DNA of 64,000 bases, from positions 679,926-743,925 of the forward strand of contig NZ_JAPUBT010000001.1 in NCBI RefSeq assembly GCF_030397665.1, given 5' to 3'. The stretch's first letter is position 1, and each line of letters opens with the position of its first letter. The translations under genes were made by a program, and so were the position numbers. The notes below the pieces were generated by a model. That model did not search any database and had not been told where the DNA came from. It worked only from the letters and a program-made list of their open reading frames with translations. This DNA is from Janthinobacterium sp. SUN073. GTDB taxonomy: Bacteria > Pseudomonadota > Gammaproteobacteria > Burkholderiales > Burkholderiaceae_D. Positions 7,359 through 16,594 of this stretch are shown here, piece after piece.

Positions 7359-8705
7359 ATGCCCGATACCTATCCAGAAGAACCCGCCAACGGCAGCATC
7401 ACGCCGGCAGCGATGCGCGCGCCGCGCAATGTGGCCGAGACCGGCCTGCCCTTTTTGTTCCTGGTGGAACTGCTGGTGAAAGTCATGTTCCTGCGCGGCC
7501 AGATCGGCTTACCGGCCCTATCGGCGCACGTGAAGCTGGGCGCCGGCGTGCTCGAACCGCTGCTGACCTTCATGCGCGCCGAAAAACTGTGCGAGGTGCA
7601 GCGCACCGGCTACAGCGGCACCGATGCCGACCAGCAGTATCACCTGGGCGACCAGGGGCGCCTGCGCGCCACCGACTATTTGCGGCGCAATGCCTACAGC
7701 GGCCCCGCCCCGGTCACGCTGGCCGACTACAGCGCGCAGGTGCTGGCGCAAAGCGTGGCCCGCATGCAAGTCACGCGCGAAACCGTGTTGCAGCAGTTTC
7801 ACACCGTGGTGGCCAGCACTGCCGTACTCGACCAGCTGGGCGCGGCCATGAACTCGGGCCGGGCGCTGCTGCTGCACGGTCCCGCCGGCAGCGGCAAGAC
7901 CTACCTGGCCGAGCGCCTGCATGGCTTGCTCAGCGGCACAATCGCCCTGCCGCATGCGGTCATGGTCGATGGCGAAGTGCTGCCCTTCCTCGACCCCATG
8001 CTGCACACACTGGCCAGCGACGCCGCTCCGCCTGCCGACCCGCGCTGGGTGCGCGCCCTGCGCCCCACCGTGCTGACCGGCGGCGAACTGACGCTCGACA
8101 TGCTCGACCTGCAATTCGATCCGGGCGCCCGCCTGTACCAGGCGCCGCTGCACCTGAAAGCCAACAATGGCATCTTCATCATCGACGACCTGGGCCGCCA
8201 GCGCTGCTCGCCCGTGGAACTGATGAACCGCTGGATCGTGCCGATGTCGCGTCGCGTCGATTACCTGTCGCTGCACACGGGGTACAAGTTTCCCGTTCCC
8301 TTCGACGTCATCGTGGTGTTTTCCTCGAACCTGGCGCCGCAGCAGCTGGCCGACGACTCCTTCCTGCGCCGCATCGGCTACAAGATCCATATCGGCGAAT
8401 TGAGCGGCTATCACTACGAAACCGTGTTCCGCCACACCTGCGAACAATTTGGCATGGTCTTCAACCACGCCAGCTACCACTACCTGCTGCAACTGCATGG
8501 CCAGCATGCGCGCCCGCTGCTGGCCTGCTATCCACGCGACATCCTGTCCCAGCTGTGCGACGTGGCGTGCTACGAAGGCCGTCCGGCACGCCTGGAAGCC
8601 GATGCGCTGCACTGGGCCTGGAACAACTATTTCGGCGCCGCCGACGGCTCCGCCGGCATACAGAACGGATCGGCTTCGATCCTGCATAAAGGAGTATCAA
8701 AATGA
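7359..8705 (+). CDS. AAA+ ATPase embedded in the tad operon
   Basis: A 448-residue protein. The N-terminal part (about residues 20-110) looks like a winged-helix or similar small domain (GQIGLPALSAHVKLGAGVLE, RTGYSGTDADQQYHLGDQG). An AAA+ core follows: Walker A HGPAGSGKTYLAE with Lys180, Walker B IFIIDDLGRQR, a sensor-1 region VVVFSSNLAPQQLADDSF and a possible arginine finger FLRRIGYK. A C-terminal helical region contains CYPRDILSQLCDVACYE. It differs from the TadA secretion ATPase and from TadZ. AGGAG at 7349-7353 supports the ATG. The stop overlaps the cpaB start (ATGA), so it is co-translated with core pilus genes. The role is unknown; assembly remodelling or regulation are both possible. 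Confidence 0.8.
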   Translation: MPDTYPEEPANGSITPAAMRAPRNVAETGLPFLFLVELLVKVMFLRGQIGLPALSAHVKLGAGVLEPLLTFMRAEKLCEVQRTGYSGTDADQQYHLGDQGRLRATDYLRRNAYSGPAPVTLADYSAQVLAQSVARMQVTRETVLQQFHTVVASTAVLDQLGAAMNSGRALLLHGPAGSGKTYLAERLHGLLSGTIALPHAVMVDGEVLPFLDPMLHTLASDAAPPADPRWVRALRPTVLTGGELTLDMLDLQFDPGARLYQAPLHLKANNGIFIIDDLGRQRCSPVELMNRWIVPMSRRVDYLSLHTGYKFPVPFDVIVVFSSNLAPQQLADDSFLRRIGYKIHIGELSGYHYETVFRHTCEQFGMVFNHASYHYLLQLHGQHARPLLACYPRDILSQLCDVACYEGRPARLEADALHWAWNNYFGAADGSAGIQNGSASILHKGVSK

Positions 8706-9535
8706 GAAACGCACGCGCTCTGACGATGATGGCCTTCGCGGTCATCCTGGCGTTCGTGGCGGTCATCGTGGCCGCGCGCTGGATCAATGCCCAGGCTTCG
8801 GGCAATACCAACAAGGTAGCCGTTGCGCTACTCGACATCAGCCTGGGCGCGCGCATCTCGCCTGAAATGGTGCGCATGGTCGACTGGCCCGCCAACGCGC
8901 TGCCGCCGGGCGCCATCAACGATCCGAAACTGCTCGACGCGCGCGTCACGCGCACCAGCATCCAGCATGGCGAACCGATCATGGAGAGCAAGCTCGCGCC
9001 CCCCGGCACCCAGGGCGGCCTGTCGGCCGTGGTCGGCGAAGGCAAGCGCGCCATGACCGTGCGTGTCAATGACGTGGTGGGCGTGGCCGGCTTTGCCCTG
9101 CCCGGCAACTATGTCGACATTCTCGTCAACACCCAGGACGAGATGGCCAAGAATGCCAGCGGACGCGACCCCAGCATTTCGAAGATCGTCCTCGAACGCA
9201 TCCTCGTGCTGGCGATCGCACAGGAATCGAACCGCGACGACACCAAGCCCAAGGTGGTCAATGCCGTGACCCTGGAACTGACGCCGGACCAGGCGGAAAA
9301 GCTCGACCTGGCACGCAGCGTCGGCACGCTCTCGCTGGTGCTGCGCAACCAGATCGAAGACAAGCCCGTCAACACTGAAGGCGCCACCAAGACCAGCCTG
9401 CTCGACACCAAGGTCGCCGCCCAGGTACCGGCGCCAGCACCACGCCCTGTCGTGCGCCACCGCGTGGTGCAAGGGCCGGCCGGGCCGCAAGTCGATGTCA
9501 TCAAGGGGCTGGAACGCAGTTCCCAACAATTCTGA
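8702..9535 (+). CDS. cpaB: CpaB/RcpC Flp pilus assembly protein
   Basis: A 277-residue periplasmic protein with one N-terminal membrane anchor (ALTMMAFAVILAFVAVIVAA). A SAF-like domain follows (VALLDISLGARISPEMVRMV, then GEPIMESKLAPPG) and the RcpC/CpaB region (MTVRVNDVVGVAGFALPGNY, VTLELTPDQAEKLDLA). The C-terminus is Pro/Ala/Arg-rich and ends in a poorly conserved tail. CpaB proteins work with the outer-membrane secretin in Tad systems. The start overlaps the AAA+ gene by ATGA and the secretin gene follows after 43 nt, the usual cpaB-cpaC order. Confidence 0.93.
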   Translation: MRNARALTMMAFAVILAFVAVIVAARWINAQASGNTNKVAVALLDISLGARISPEMVRMVDWPANALPPGAINDPKLLDARVTRTSIQHGEPIMESKLAPPGTQGGLSAVVGEGKRAMTVRVNDVVGVAGFALPGNYVDILVNTQDEMAKNASGRDPSISKIVLERILVLAIAQESNRDDTKPKVVNAVTLELTPDQAEKLDLARSVGTLSLVLRNQIEDKPVNTEGATKTSLLDTKVAAQVPAPAPRPVVRHRVVQGPAGPQVDVIKGLERSSQQF

Positions 9536-9578
9536 ACAACGCGGATTACTACCCGATCCGCACCACGAGGAGCATGCC

Positions 9579-11420
9579 ATGAGCACCATGAGCAAACTGA
9601 GCACAGCAAACGGGAGCCGCATCCTGCGCATGGCCCTCGCCATCGCCGCCATCGGCGCCCTGATTCCGGCCGCCTATGGCGAAGTGGCCGCCCCGGCGCC
9701 ACCAGCGGCTTCGCCCGGCCTGTCGCCGACGCCGCCGGGCGCCAAGCCCCAGATGGCTGGCGCCTCTGCGACTGCCACTGCGGCGGCCATGGCGCCGCCG
9801 CCAAAAGTGGTGCACCGCGCACCACGCGCCAAGGCCATCGCGCCGCAAGCCATGCCGGACACGGCCGGCGGCCACAGCGACGTCAGCCGGAGCATGGCCC
9901 TGGCCGAAGGCAAATCGACCTTGATGCACCTGCCGTTTCCCGTCGCCCGCGTCTCGGTGGGAGATCCGCGCATCGCCGATGTGATCCTGCTCAATACCAC
10001 CGATGTCTATCTGCTGGGAAAATCCGTTGGCACTACCAACCTGATCATCTGGAACCGCAGCAACGAGGCCAGCATCATCGACCTGTCCGTCAGCATCGAC
10101 AGCAGCCTGCTGCAGGCGCGCCTGAGCGCATTGCTGCCGAACGAGAAAGACTTGCATGTGACGGTCGCTGGCGACACGCTGATCCTGTCAGGCATGGTCA
10201 GCGATACCGTCAAGGCCGACCAGGCGATGTCGCTGGCGAATGCCTATGCCCAGCGCGGTTCGCGTCCTGCCACCGGCACGGCCGCGGCGGCGGGCGCCGG
10301 CGCAGCGCCAGCGCCCGCCGCTGGAGGCCCCGCCGACCCCTCGGGCGGACCAGCTCCCTCGCCACGCGTGATCAACCTGATGTCCATCGCCGCGCCGCAG
10401 CAAGTGATGCTGGAAGTCAAAGTGGCGGAGGTATCGAAAACCCTGGTCGACCAGCTGGGCGCCAGCCTGGGCATCAACAAGACCATCGGCAGCTGGTCGT
10501 ATTCGCTGCTGTCCAGCCTGTTGAGCAATAATCCCAGCGGCTTGAGCGGCGCCAGCAAGAACAACTTCTTCAATCTCGACGCGCAGAAACGCGATGGCCT
10601 GATCAAGGTGCTGGCCGAGCCGAACATCATGGCCATCAGCGGCCAGGAAGCCAGTTTCCTGGCCGGCGGCAAGATTTTCATTCCCGTCAGCCAGACCAAT
10701 AACGGCGGCACGCCCACGATCACGCTGGAAGAAAAAGAGTTTGGCGTGGCCGTCAAATTTACCCCCACCGTGCTAGAAGGGGGGCGCATCAACCTGAAAG
10801 TGTCGCCAGAAGTATCCGACCTGAACAAGGAAGGCATCGGCATCACCGCTACGGGCATCTCGACGACCGCCATTCTGCCATCGTTTACCACACGGCGCGC
10901 CACCACCACGGTGCAACTGTTCGACGGCCAGAGCTTCGCCATCGGCGGCTTGATCAAGAACAATGTCACCAGCAATATCAAGGCCTTGCCGGGCCTGGGT
11001 GAAGTCCCCGTACTGGGCGCGCTGTTCCGCAGCACGGATTTCCAGACCGACCGCTCGGAACTGGTCTTCATCATCACGCCGCACCTGGTCAAGCCATTGC
11101 CGGCCGACTACAAACTGCCCACCGACGAGTACATACCGCCGACGCGCGGCGACGTCTTCCTGCAGGGAAAAATGGAAGGCCAGGCGCCCGCACCGCAGCC
11201 GCAGCCGCAGCCGATACAGCAGCCGGCACCGATGCCCATGCCAGCGCCGCTGCCAGCACCCGCTTCCATGCCGCCCCAGGCAGCCATGCCGGCCCCCGTG
11301 CCGCCCGCCATGCCGGTTGCCATGCCGACGCCACCCAGCGACGACCTGCCGCAATACCGCGCCGTGCCCAAGGCCGATGCGGCCACGCCATCAGCCAGCA
11401 TCATCGATGATCTCAAATAG
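9579..11420 (+). CDS. cpaC: CpaC/RcpA Tad secretin
   Basis: A 613-residue outer-membrane secretin that forms the pilus exit channel. A signal peptide (RMALAIAAIGALIPAAYG) is followed by an Ala/Pro-rich linker. The pilus-secretin N-domain comes next (LPFPVARVSVGDPRIADVIL, VYLLGKSVGTTNLIIWNRS), then a BON-like stretch and the secretin core (VMLEVKVAEVSKTLVDQLGA, LAEPNIMAISGQEASFLAGG, GLGEVPVLGALFRSTDFQTD, ELVFIITPHLVKPL). The last 90 residues are a Pro/Gln/Met-rich low-complexity tail. CGAGGAG ending at 9572, 6 nt before the ATG, fixes the start over an in-frame alternative at 9495. A second Ala/Pro/Gly-rich insertion (about residues 230-265) precedes the core. Confidence 0.94.
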   Translation: MSTMSKLSTANGSRILRMALAIAAIGALIPAAYGEVAAPAPPAASPGLSPTPPGAKPQMAGASATATAAAMAPPPKVVHRAPRAKAIAPQAMPDTAGGHSDVSRSMALAEGKSTLMHLPFPVARVSVGDPRIADVILLNTTDVYLLGKSVGTTNLIIWNRSNEASIIDLSVSIDSSLLQARLSALLPNEKDLHVTVAGDTLILSGMVSDTVKADQAMSLANAYAQRGSRPATGTAAAAGAGAAPAPAAGGPADPSGGPAPSPRVINLMSIAAPQQVMLEVKVAEVSKTLVDQLGASLGINKTIGSWSYSLLSSLLSNNPSGLSGASKNNFFNLDAQKRDGLIKVLAEPNIMAISGQEASFLAGGKIFIPVSQTNNGGTPTITLEEKEFGVAVKFTPTVLEGGRINLKVSPEVSDLNKEGIGITATGISTTAILPSFTTRRATTTVQLFDGQSFAIGGLIKNNVTSNIKALPGLGEVPVLGALFRSTDFQTDRSELVFIITPHLVKPLPADYKLPTDEYIPPTRGDVFLQGKMEGQAPAPQPQPQPIQQPAPMPMPAPLPAPASMPPQAAMPAPVPPAMPVAMPTPPSDDLPQYRAVPKADAATPSASIIDDLK

Positions 11421-11429
11421 GAGCGCCCC

Positions 11430-11720
11430 ATGAAAACCTTTACCTTCACACGCACCCTGCCCCGTTGCCTGTTGTGCGCAGCGGCATCGCTGGCTGGCTG
11501 TGCCGCCACGACCACTCCCGTGCTCGACAGCCATTTCGGCGAGGCGGTGACCCTGCTCAAGCAACAGCAGATCCTGTATCCCGATGCGGCCAGCAATACC
11601 AATCCCGTGCTGGGCCTCGATGGCAGGAGCGCCATCAGCGGCTACAAGCTGTATCAGAAGTCGTTCAGCGCGCCCGAACCGCTGCCCGACGTGCTGACGA
11701 TCGGCGTCAGCAAACGCTGA
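11430..11720 (+). CDS. Small Tad-locus lipoprotein
   Basis: A 96-residue lipoprotein with a signal peptide ending in the lipobox LAGC (Cys24). The mature part is short and polar and contains SHFGEAVTLLKQQQILYPDA and VLGLDGRSAISGYKLYQKSF. It sits between the secretin gene (9 nt) and tadZ (45 nt), where other Tad loci carry RcpB/CpaD-type outer-membrane partners, but no family domain is recognised with certainty. A role as secretin pilotin or accessory factor is inferred from position and lipidation only. Confidence 0.75.
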   Translation: MKTFTFTRTLPRCLLCAAASLAGCAATTTPVLDSHFGEAVTLLKQQQILYPDAASNTNPVLGLDGRSAISGYKLYQKSFSAPEPLPDVLTIGVSKR

Positions 11721-11765
11721 CACTGCCGCCCCGCCCTTTGATCGCATCCACAGCCGGAGCCCGCC

Positions 11766-12956
11766 GTGAAAATCTTCATTATCTCCAGTAACGAACAACA
11801 ACTGGCCGGGATGGCGGCGCTGCTGCGCGAGCGCCATGCCGGCGACGATATCGACAGCGCCGTCGGCAGCCTGGAGCGGCTTGCCGGCACGGCCGAAATG
11901 GCGGCGCCCGACGTGCTGCTGCTGGCGCAACCCGTCATCGACGATGCCGACCTGGCGCGTATCGAGCGCCTGGCCAGCCGCCAGCAGGGCATGGCCATCA
12001 TCCTGCAATGCGAGCACCAGGGCAGCGACTTCCTGCTGAAAGCCATGCGCGCCGGCGTGCGCGAAGTGCTGCCGCAAGCCGACAGCGGCGCGGCCCTGAA
12101 TGCGGCACTGCAGCGTCTCGAGGACAAGAGCGCGCGGCACGTGCAGCGCAATGGCAAGGTGATCGCCTTTGCCTCGTGCAAGGGCGGCAGCGGCGCCACT
12201 TTCATCGCCGCCAACCTGGCCTATGCCCTGTCGCTGGACAATCAGCGCGTGGCACTGTTCGACCTGAACCTGCAGTTCGGCGATGCGGCGCTGTTTGTCT
12301 CTGACCAGAAGCCGACAGCGACCCTGTCGCACGTGGCGCAGCAAATCCACCGCCTCGACGCGTCCTTCCTGGCCGCCAGCATGGTGCAGGTGACGCCGAA
12401 TTTCAGCATCCTGGCCGCGCCCGAAGATCCGGCCCATTCCAGCGACGTGAAACCGGAACACATCGACCAGCTGCTGCACCTGGCGCGCAGCGAGTACGAT
12501 TTCATCGTGCTGGACCTGGGTCGCGGCCTCGATGCCATCAGCGTGCGCGCGCTGGACCATGCCGACATGATCTGTCCCGTCATGCAGGCAACGCTGCCCT
12601 ATATCCGCGACGGCAAGCGCCTGCTGCAGGCGTTCCAGTCACTGGAGTATCCGGCAAGCAAGATTCACCTGATCCTGAACCGCTACGCAGGCGACGATGA
12701 AATCCGCCTGCGCGACCTGGAGGCGGCGTATGGCCAGCGCATCTTCCATACCATCGCGAATCACTACGCGGCAGCGGCCGCTTCGGTCAACCAGGGCGTG
12801 CCGGTGTTGAAGCTGGCGCCGGGCAGCCCGCTGTCCAAGTCGCTGCAGGAGTGTGCCAGCAAGCTGTCGGGCGGGCGCGCGCCCGTCCCGGCAGGCCTGT
12901 TTTCACGCCTGTTCCAGCGTAGCCGGCCCATTCACCTTCGAGGGGAAACAGCATGA
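11766..12956 (+). CDS. tadZ: TadZ/CpaE ParA-like localisation ATPase
   Basis: A 396-residue protein that in characterised systems places the Tad machine at the pole. The N-terminal 125 residues form an atypical receiver-like domain ([20 protein letters not shown]). The ParA/MinD-like ATPase begins at [20 protein letters not shown]. The Walker A loop reads Lys139-GGSG-Ala144-Thr, so the usual second Lys is Ala, a variation common in CpaE proteins. Switch-like motifs ([36 protein letters not shown]) follow. The GTG start is kept because MKIFII is the normal family N-terminus. The stop overlaps the tadA start (ATGA). Confidence 0.92.
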   Translation: MKIFIISSNEQQLAGMAALLRERHAGDDIDSAVGSLERLAGTAEMAAPDVLLLAQPVIDDADLARIERLASRQQGMAIILQCEHQGSDFLLKAMRAGVREVLPQADSGAALNAALQRLEDKSARHVQRNGKVIAFASCKGGSGATFIAANLAYALSLDNQRVALFDLNLQFGDAALFVSDQKPTATLSHVAQQIHRLDASFLAASMVQVTPNFSILAAPEDPAHSSDVKPEHIDQLLHLARSEYDFIVLDLGRGLDAISVRALDHADMICPVMQATLPYIRDGKRLLQAFQSLEYPASKIHLILNRYAGDDEIRLRDLEAAYGQRIFHTIANHYAAAAASVNQGVPVLKLAPGSPLSKSLQECASKLSGGRAPVPAGLFSRLFQRSRPIHLRGETA

Positions 12957-14338
12957 GTACCGATATCCATGGCGGCCATCCCAGCCTGCGTGAACGCCTC
13001 GGCAGCGCCGCCGCGCCGAATGGCTACGCGCCGTTCGGCGCCACCCGCGCTGGCAGCGCCGACAATCCCGCCTACCACGAACTCAAGCAGCATGTGCACC
13101 AGGCCCTGCTCGACAGGATCGACCTGGAGGGCATGCAGCGCCTGTCGCAGGAGCAGATACGCGAGGACCTGAAAACCCTCGTCGGACGCCTGCTCGATGA
13201 AGACAATGTCGTCATCAACGACATCGAGCGGCGCACGCTGGTGCGCGACATCCAGGATGAAGTGCTGGGCTTCGGCCCGCTCGAACCGCTGCTGGCCGAT
13301 CCGGAAATTTCCGACATACTCGTCAATACCTACCGCCAGGTGTATGTCGAGCGGCATGGCCAATTGGAACTGAGCAATATTCGCTTCACCGACGATGCCC
13401 ACCTGCTGAAAATCATCGACAAGATCGTCTCGCGCGTGGGCCGGCGCATCGACGAATCGAGCCCCATGGTCGATGCGCGCCTGCCCGATGGCTCGCGCGT
13501 CAACGCCATCATCCCGCCGCTGGCCATCGATGGCCCGGTGATGTCGATACGCCGCTTCTCGGCCCAGCCGCTGCGCCTGGCCGACCTGGTGGAACGGCAC
13601 AGCCTGACGACGGAAATGGCACAGATACTGCAAGGCCTGGGCAAGGCCAAGGTCAACATTCTGATCTCGGGCGGCACGGGCAGCGGCAAGACCACCATGC
13701 TCAACGCGATTTCCGGCTTCATCAGCACGAGCGAGCGCATCGTCACCATCGAAGATGCGGCCGAACTGCAGATGCAGCAACCGCACGTGGTACGCCTGGA
13801 AACGCGGCCGGCCAATATCGAGGGCAAGGGCGAGGTGACGCAGCGCGCGCTGGTGCGCAATGCGCTGCGCATGCGGCCCGACCGCATCATCCTGGGCGAG
13901 GTGCGCGGCGCCGAAGCGCTCGACATGCTGCAGGCGATGAACACGGGCCACGAAGGCTCCATGGCCACCATTCACGCCAATACCCCGCGCGACGCGCTGA
14001 CGCGGCTGGAGAACATGATCAGCATGGCGGCCTCGATGTTGCCGGGCAAGGCCATGCGCCAGCAGATCAGCGCCGCCATCGGCGTGGTGGTGCAGGTGGC
14101 GCGCCTGACCGATGGCAAGCGCAAGGTGGTGTCGATCCAGGAGATCACCGGCATGGAAGGCGAAATCATCACCATGCAGGAAATTTTCACCTTTCGCCAG
14201 ACCGGCATTGCCCAGGACGGCACCGTCAGCGGACACTTCCAGGCCAGCGGCGTGCGGCCGCAGTTCCTCGACCGCCTGCGCGCCTTCGGCGTCGTCGTGC
14301 CGGAAAGCCTGTTCGATCCCAGCCGCCAATACCACTAA
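12953..14338 (+). CDS. tadA: TadA/CpaF secretion ATPase
   Basis: A 461-residue hexameric ATPase that powers Flp pilus assembly. After a poorly conserved first 50 residues come the N-terminal domain ([38 protein letters not shown]) and the catalytic core. Walker A is GGTGSGKTT with Lys246; the Asp box and Walker B region are in [20 protein letters not shown] and [20 protein letters not shown]; the His box is [18 protein letters not shown]. All key residues are present. It overlaps tadZ by ATGA and is followed 11 nt later by tadB, the standard order. Confidence 0.96.
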   Translation: MSTDIHGGHPSLRERLGSAAAPNGYAPFGATRAGSADNPAYHELKQHVHQALLDRIDLEGMQRLSQEQIREDLKTLVGRLLDEDNVVINDIERRTLVRDIQDEVLGFGPLEPLLADPEISDILVNTYRQVYVERHGQLELSNIRFTDDAHLLKIIDKIVSRVGRRIDESSPMVDARLPDGSRVNAIIPPLAIDGPVMSIRRFSAQPLRLADLVERHSLTTEMAQILQGLGKAKVNILISGGTGSGKTTMLNAISGFISTSERIVTIEDAAELQMQQPHVVRLETRPANIEGKGEVTQRALVRNALRMRPDRIILGEVRGAEALDMLQAMNTGHEGSMATIHANTPRDALTRLENMISMAASMLPGKAMRQQISAAIGVVVQVARLTDGKRKVVSIQEITGMEGEIITMQEIFTFRQTGIAQDGTVSGHFQASGVRPQFLDRLRAFGVVVPESLFDPSRQYH

Positions 14339-14349
14339 GGAGAAGGGCC

Positions 14350-15327
14350 ATGGACTATAGCTATTACGTCTTCGGCGCGTTGATCTTCCTCGCCGTGGTG
14401 CTGTTCATTACGGGCCTGTATCACAGCTGGAACAATGCGCGCGGCCCCGAATCGGAGCGGGTGGCGCATCGGCTGCGGGTGCTGTCGGCCGGCGCCCACG
14501 CGGGCGAGCAAAACACCACCATGATCAAGCAGCGCCTGCTCAGTGAAACGCCGGCGCTGCAGAAATTACTGCTGGAGGTGCCGCGCGTGCATGCCCTGGA
14601 CCGCCTGCTGGAGCAGTCGGGTCTGAAATGGAGCGTGGCGCAGTGGGCCATGCTGGTGCTGCTGACCTTCCTCGTCGCCCTGGTGGCCATCAGCTTCATC
14701 AACCTGCCCTGGCTGCTGCGCCTGCTGGTGGCGGCCGCCTGCGCCCTGCTGCCCCTGTACTACATCGAGCGGGCCAAGGCGCGCCGCCTGCTGCGCATCG
14801 GCATGCAGCTGCCCGACGCGCTCGACCTGATGAGCCGCGCACTGCGCGCCGGCCATGCCTTTCCCACGGCACTGAAAATGGTCGGCGATGAAATGACCGC
14901 GCCGCTGGCCGAGGAATTTCGCATCGCCTTCGACGAAGTCAATTTCGGCATCGCCATGCCGGATGCCCTGATGAACCTGGCCACCCGCGTGCCCAGCACC
15001 GACATGCGTTATTTTGTCATTGCCGTACTGATACAGCGCGATACGGGCGGCAACCTGGCAGAACTGCTCGAGAGCATCAGCCACATTATCCGCGACCGCA
15101 TGAAACTGCTGGGCCAGGTGCGCGTGCTGTCGGCCGAGGCGCGCCTGTCGGCCTGGATACTGTCGCTGCTGCCATTCGCCGCGGCGGCCGTGATCCACCT
15201 GAGCAATCCGACTTTCCTGGCCGTGCTGTACGACGATCCCGGTGGACAAAAAATGCTGGCCTGTGCTGCGATGCTGATGCTGATCGGCATCCTCATCATG
15301 CGCAAGATCATCCACATCCGGGTGTAG
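14350..15327 (+). CDS. tadB: TadB inner-membrane platform protein
   Basis: A 325-residue T2SSF/GspF-family protein, one half of the inner-membrane platform on which TadA acts. It has an N-terminal membrane segment (YYVFGALIFLAVVLFITGLY), a central pair (WAMLVLLTFLVALVAISFI and LLRLLVAAACALLPLYYI), the conserved cytoplasmic region (MQLPDALDLMSRALRAGHAF, VPSTDMRYFVIAVLIQRDTG) and two C-terminal segments. AAGGAGAAGGGCC precedes the ATG. It forms an operon with tadA and tadC. Confidence 0.94.
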   Translation: MDYSYYVFGALIFLAVVLFITGLYHSWNNARGPESERVAHRLRVLSAGAHAGEQNTTMIKQRLLSETPALQKLLLEVPRVHALDRLLEQSGLKWSVAQWAMLVLLTFLVALVAISFINLPWLLRLLVAAACALLPLYYIERAKARRLLRIGMQLPDALDLMSRALRAGHAFPTALKMVGDEMTAPLAEEFRIAFDEVNFGIAMPDALMNLATRVPSTDMRYFVIAVLIQRDTGGNLAELLESISHIIRDRMKLLGQVRVLSAEARLSAWILSLLPFAAAAVIHLSNPTFLAVLYDDPGGQKMLACAAMLMLIGILIMRKIIHIRV

Positions 15328-15346
15328 TGTCGAGGGAGAAAACATC

Positions 15347-16279
15347 ATGACTACCGTGCAAATAGGATTTCTGGGCTTGCTCTTCATCGCCGTCTTCGCC
15401 GGCGCCATGTTCGTGCTGCTATTGGCCATACCCGACCCGCTACGCCAGCGTCTCGACAGTGTGGGTACCAGCGAACCAGGCGGTGCGCGCCAATGGCTGG
15501 CGCACTTCGTCAAGTTCAGCGGACCGCTGGCCCGCCTGTCCTTGCCGGAAGACGGCTGGGAAACGTCCAGGATACGCCTGCGCTTCATGCATGCGGGCCT
15601 GCGCCATCCGTCGGCGCCCCTGCTGTACTTCGGCGCCAAGACGGGCTTGGCCATCGGCCTGCCCGTGCTGCTGTTCCTCGGGCTGAGCTTGGCTGGGGTA
15701 CATAATGACGGCATCGATTTGCTTCTGTGGTTGCTGTTGGCGGCCTGCCTCGGCTACTACCTGCCGAATCTCTGGCTGAACCGGCGCATCCGCCTGCGCC
15801 AGCGCGAGATCTTTGAAGCGTTTCCCGACGCACTCGACCTGATGACCGTCTGCGTGGAGGCGGGCCTGGCCATGGATGCGGCACTGGCGCGGGTAGCAGC
15901 CGAGATCAGCCTGAAAAGCGTGGTGCTGGCCGAGGAACTGCATTTGCTGACGCTGGAACTGCGCGCCGGCAATTCCAAGGAGCGCGCCTTGCGCAACTTG
16001 GGCCTGCGCACGGGCGTCGAGGATGTCGAAGCCCTGGTGTCCATGCTGATCCAGGCCGAACGCTTCGGCACCAGCATCGCCTCCTCGCTGCGCGTACAGT
16101 CCGATCAGCTGCGCACCAAACGGCGCCAGCTGGCCGAAGAGCAAGCCGCGAAAATCGCCCTGAAGCTGCTGTTTCCCCTGATCTTCTTCATTTTCCCCTC
16201 GCTGCTGGTGGTACTGATGGGCCCAGCGTTCCTGCAAATCTACCGCATCCTGCTGCCAGGCATGGCTGGCGGCAATTAA
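15347..16279 (+). CDS. tadC: TadC inner-membrane platform protein
   Basis: A 310-residue T2SSF-family partner of TadB. Hydrophobic segments lie at about residues 5-27 (GFLGLLFIAVFAGAMFVLLL), 95-140 and 270-300 (LLFPLIFFIFPSLLVVLMGP). The conserved cytoplasmic block is FEAFPDALDLMTVCVEAGLA, followed by ERFGTSIASSLRVQSDQLRT and QLAEEQAAKIALKL. It is the last gene of the plus-strand tad operon; the remaining tad genes are encoded convergently. No TadD-type TPR gene follows in the expected place. Confidence 0.94.
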   Translation: MTTVQIGFLGLLFIAVFAGAMFVLLLAIPDPLRQRLDSVGTSEPGGARQWLAHFVKFSGPLARLSLPEDGWETSRIRLRFMHAGLRHPSAPLLYFGAKTGLAIGLPVLLFLGLSLAGVHNDGIDLLLWLLLAACLGYYLPNLWLNRRIRLRQREIFEAFPDALDLMTVCVEAGLAMDAALARVAAEISLKSVVLAEELHLLTLELRAGNSKERALRNLGLRTGVEDVEALVSMLIQAERFGTSIASSLRVQSDQLRTKRRQLAEEQAAKIALKLLFPLIFFIFPSLLVVLMGPAFLQIYRILLPGMAGGN

Positions 16280-16297
16280 GACGAGCGTTCCCTACGA

Positions 16298-16323
16298 CTC
16301 CCGGCAGCAGCCACTGCCGGGAG
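16298..16323 (+). terminator. Perfect 10-bp hairpin after tadC
   Basis: CTCCCGGCAG (16298-16307) pairs perfectly with CTGCCGGGAG (16314-16323) around a 6-nt loop, 18 nt after the tadC stop. There is no downstream T-run, so it may be a 3'-end stabiliser or a Rho-assisted end rather than an intrinsic terminator. Confidence 0.5.
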
Positions 16324-16544
16324 CAATGCCTTCCCCCACCAGCATCGCGTCCCTCCCTGCCCTTTCTCGCCGCCTGCCCCTGCCGCAGCACCGCATGCCT
16401 GACCAGTGCTCTGCTGGCGAGCCCAAACAACATGTCCGGCTTGGCAGTACGGCGCCAACTACGCGCGCTTGCGTCGCCGGCGCGTGCTTGATGCGGTGAA
16501 TGCACCTGCCTGCCCCGGCAATCACCAGCGCCATGCACCGGCAC

Positions 16545-16580
16545 AAAAAAAGGCCGGACTGCGTGTCCGGCCCTTTTGTT
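16545..16580. terminator. Bidirectional intrinsic terminator, tadC/tadG convergence
   Basis: GGCCGGAC (16552-16559) and GTCCGGCC (16565-16572) form an 8-bp stem with loop TGCGT. An A7 run lies on the left and CTTTTGTTT on the right. Read on the minus strand, the stem is followed by T7, giving a strong terminator 15 nt after the tadG stop; on the plus strand it also works for tadC read-through. Confidence 0.88.
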
Positions 16581-16594
16581 TGCCTGCCCAGCAA

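Larger units (their letters stand above)
16280..16594. other. Convergent gap between tadC and tadG with two hairpins
   Basis: A 315-nt tail-to-tail interval. It holds a perfect 10-bp hairpin just after tadC and a bidirectional terminator just before the tadG stop (both listed separately). Between them (16324-16544) is GC-rich sequence with no credible gene, promoter or repeat. Confidence 0.6.
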
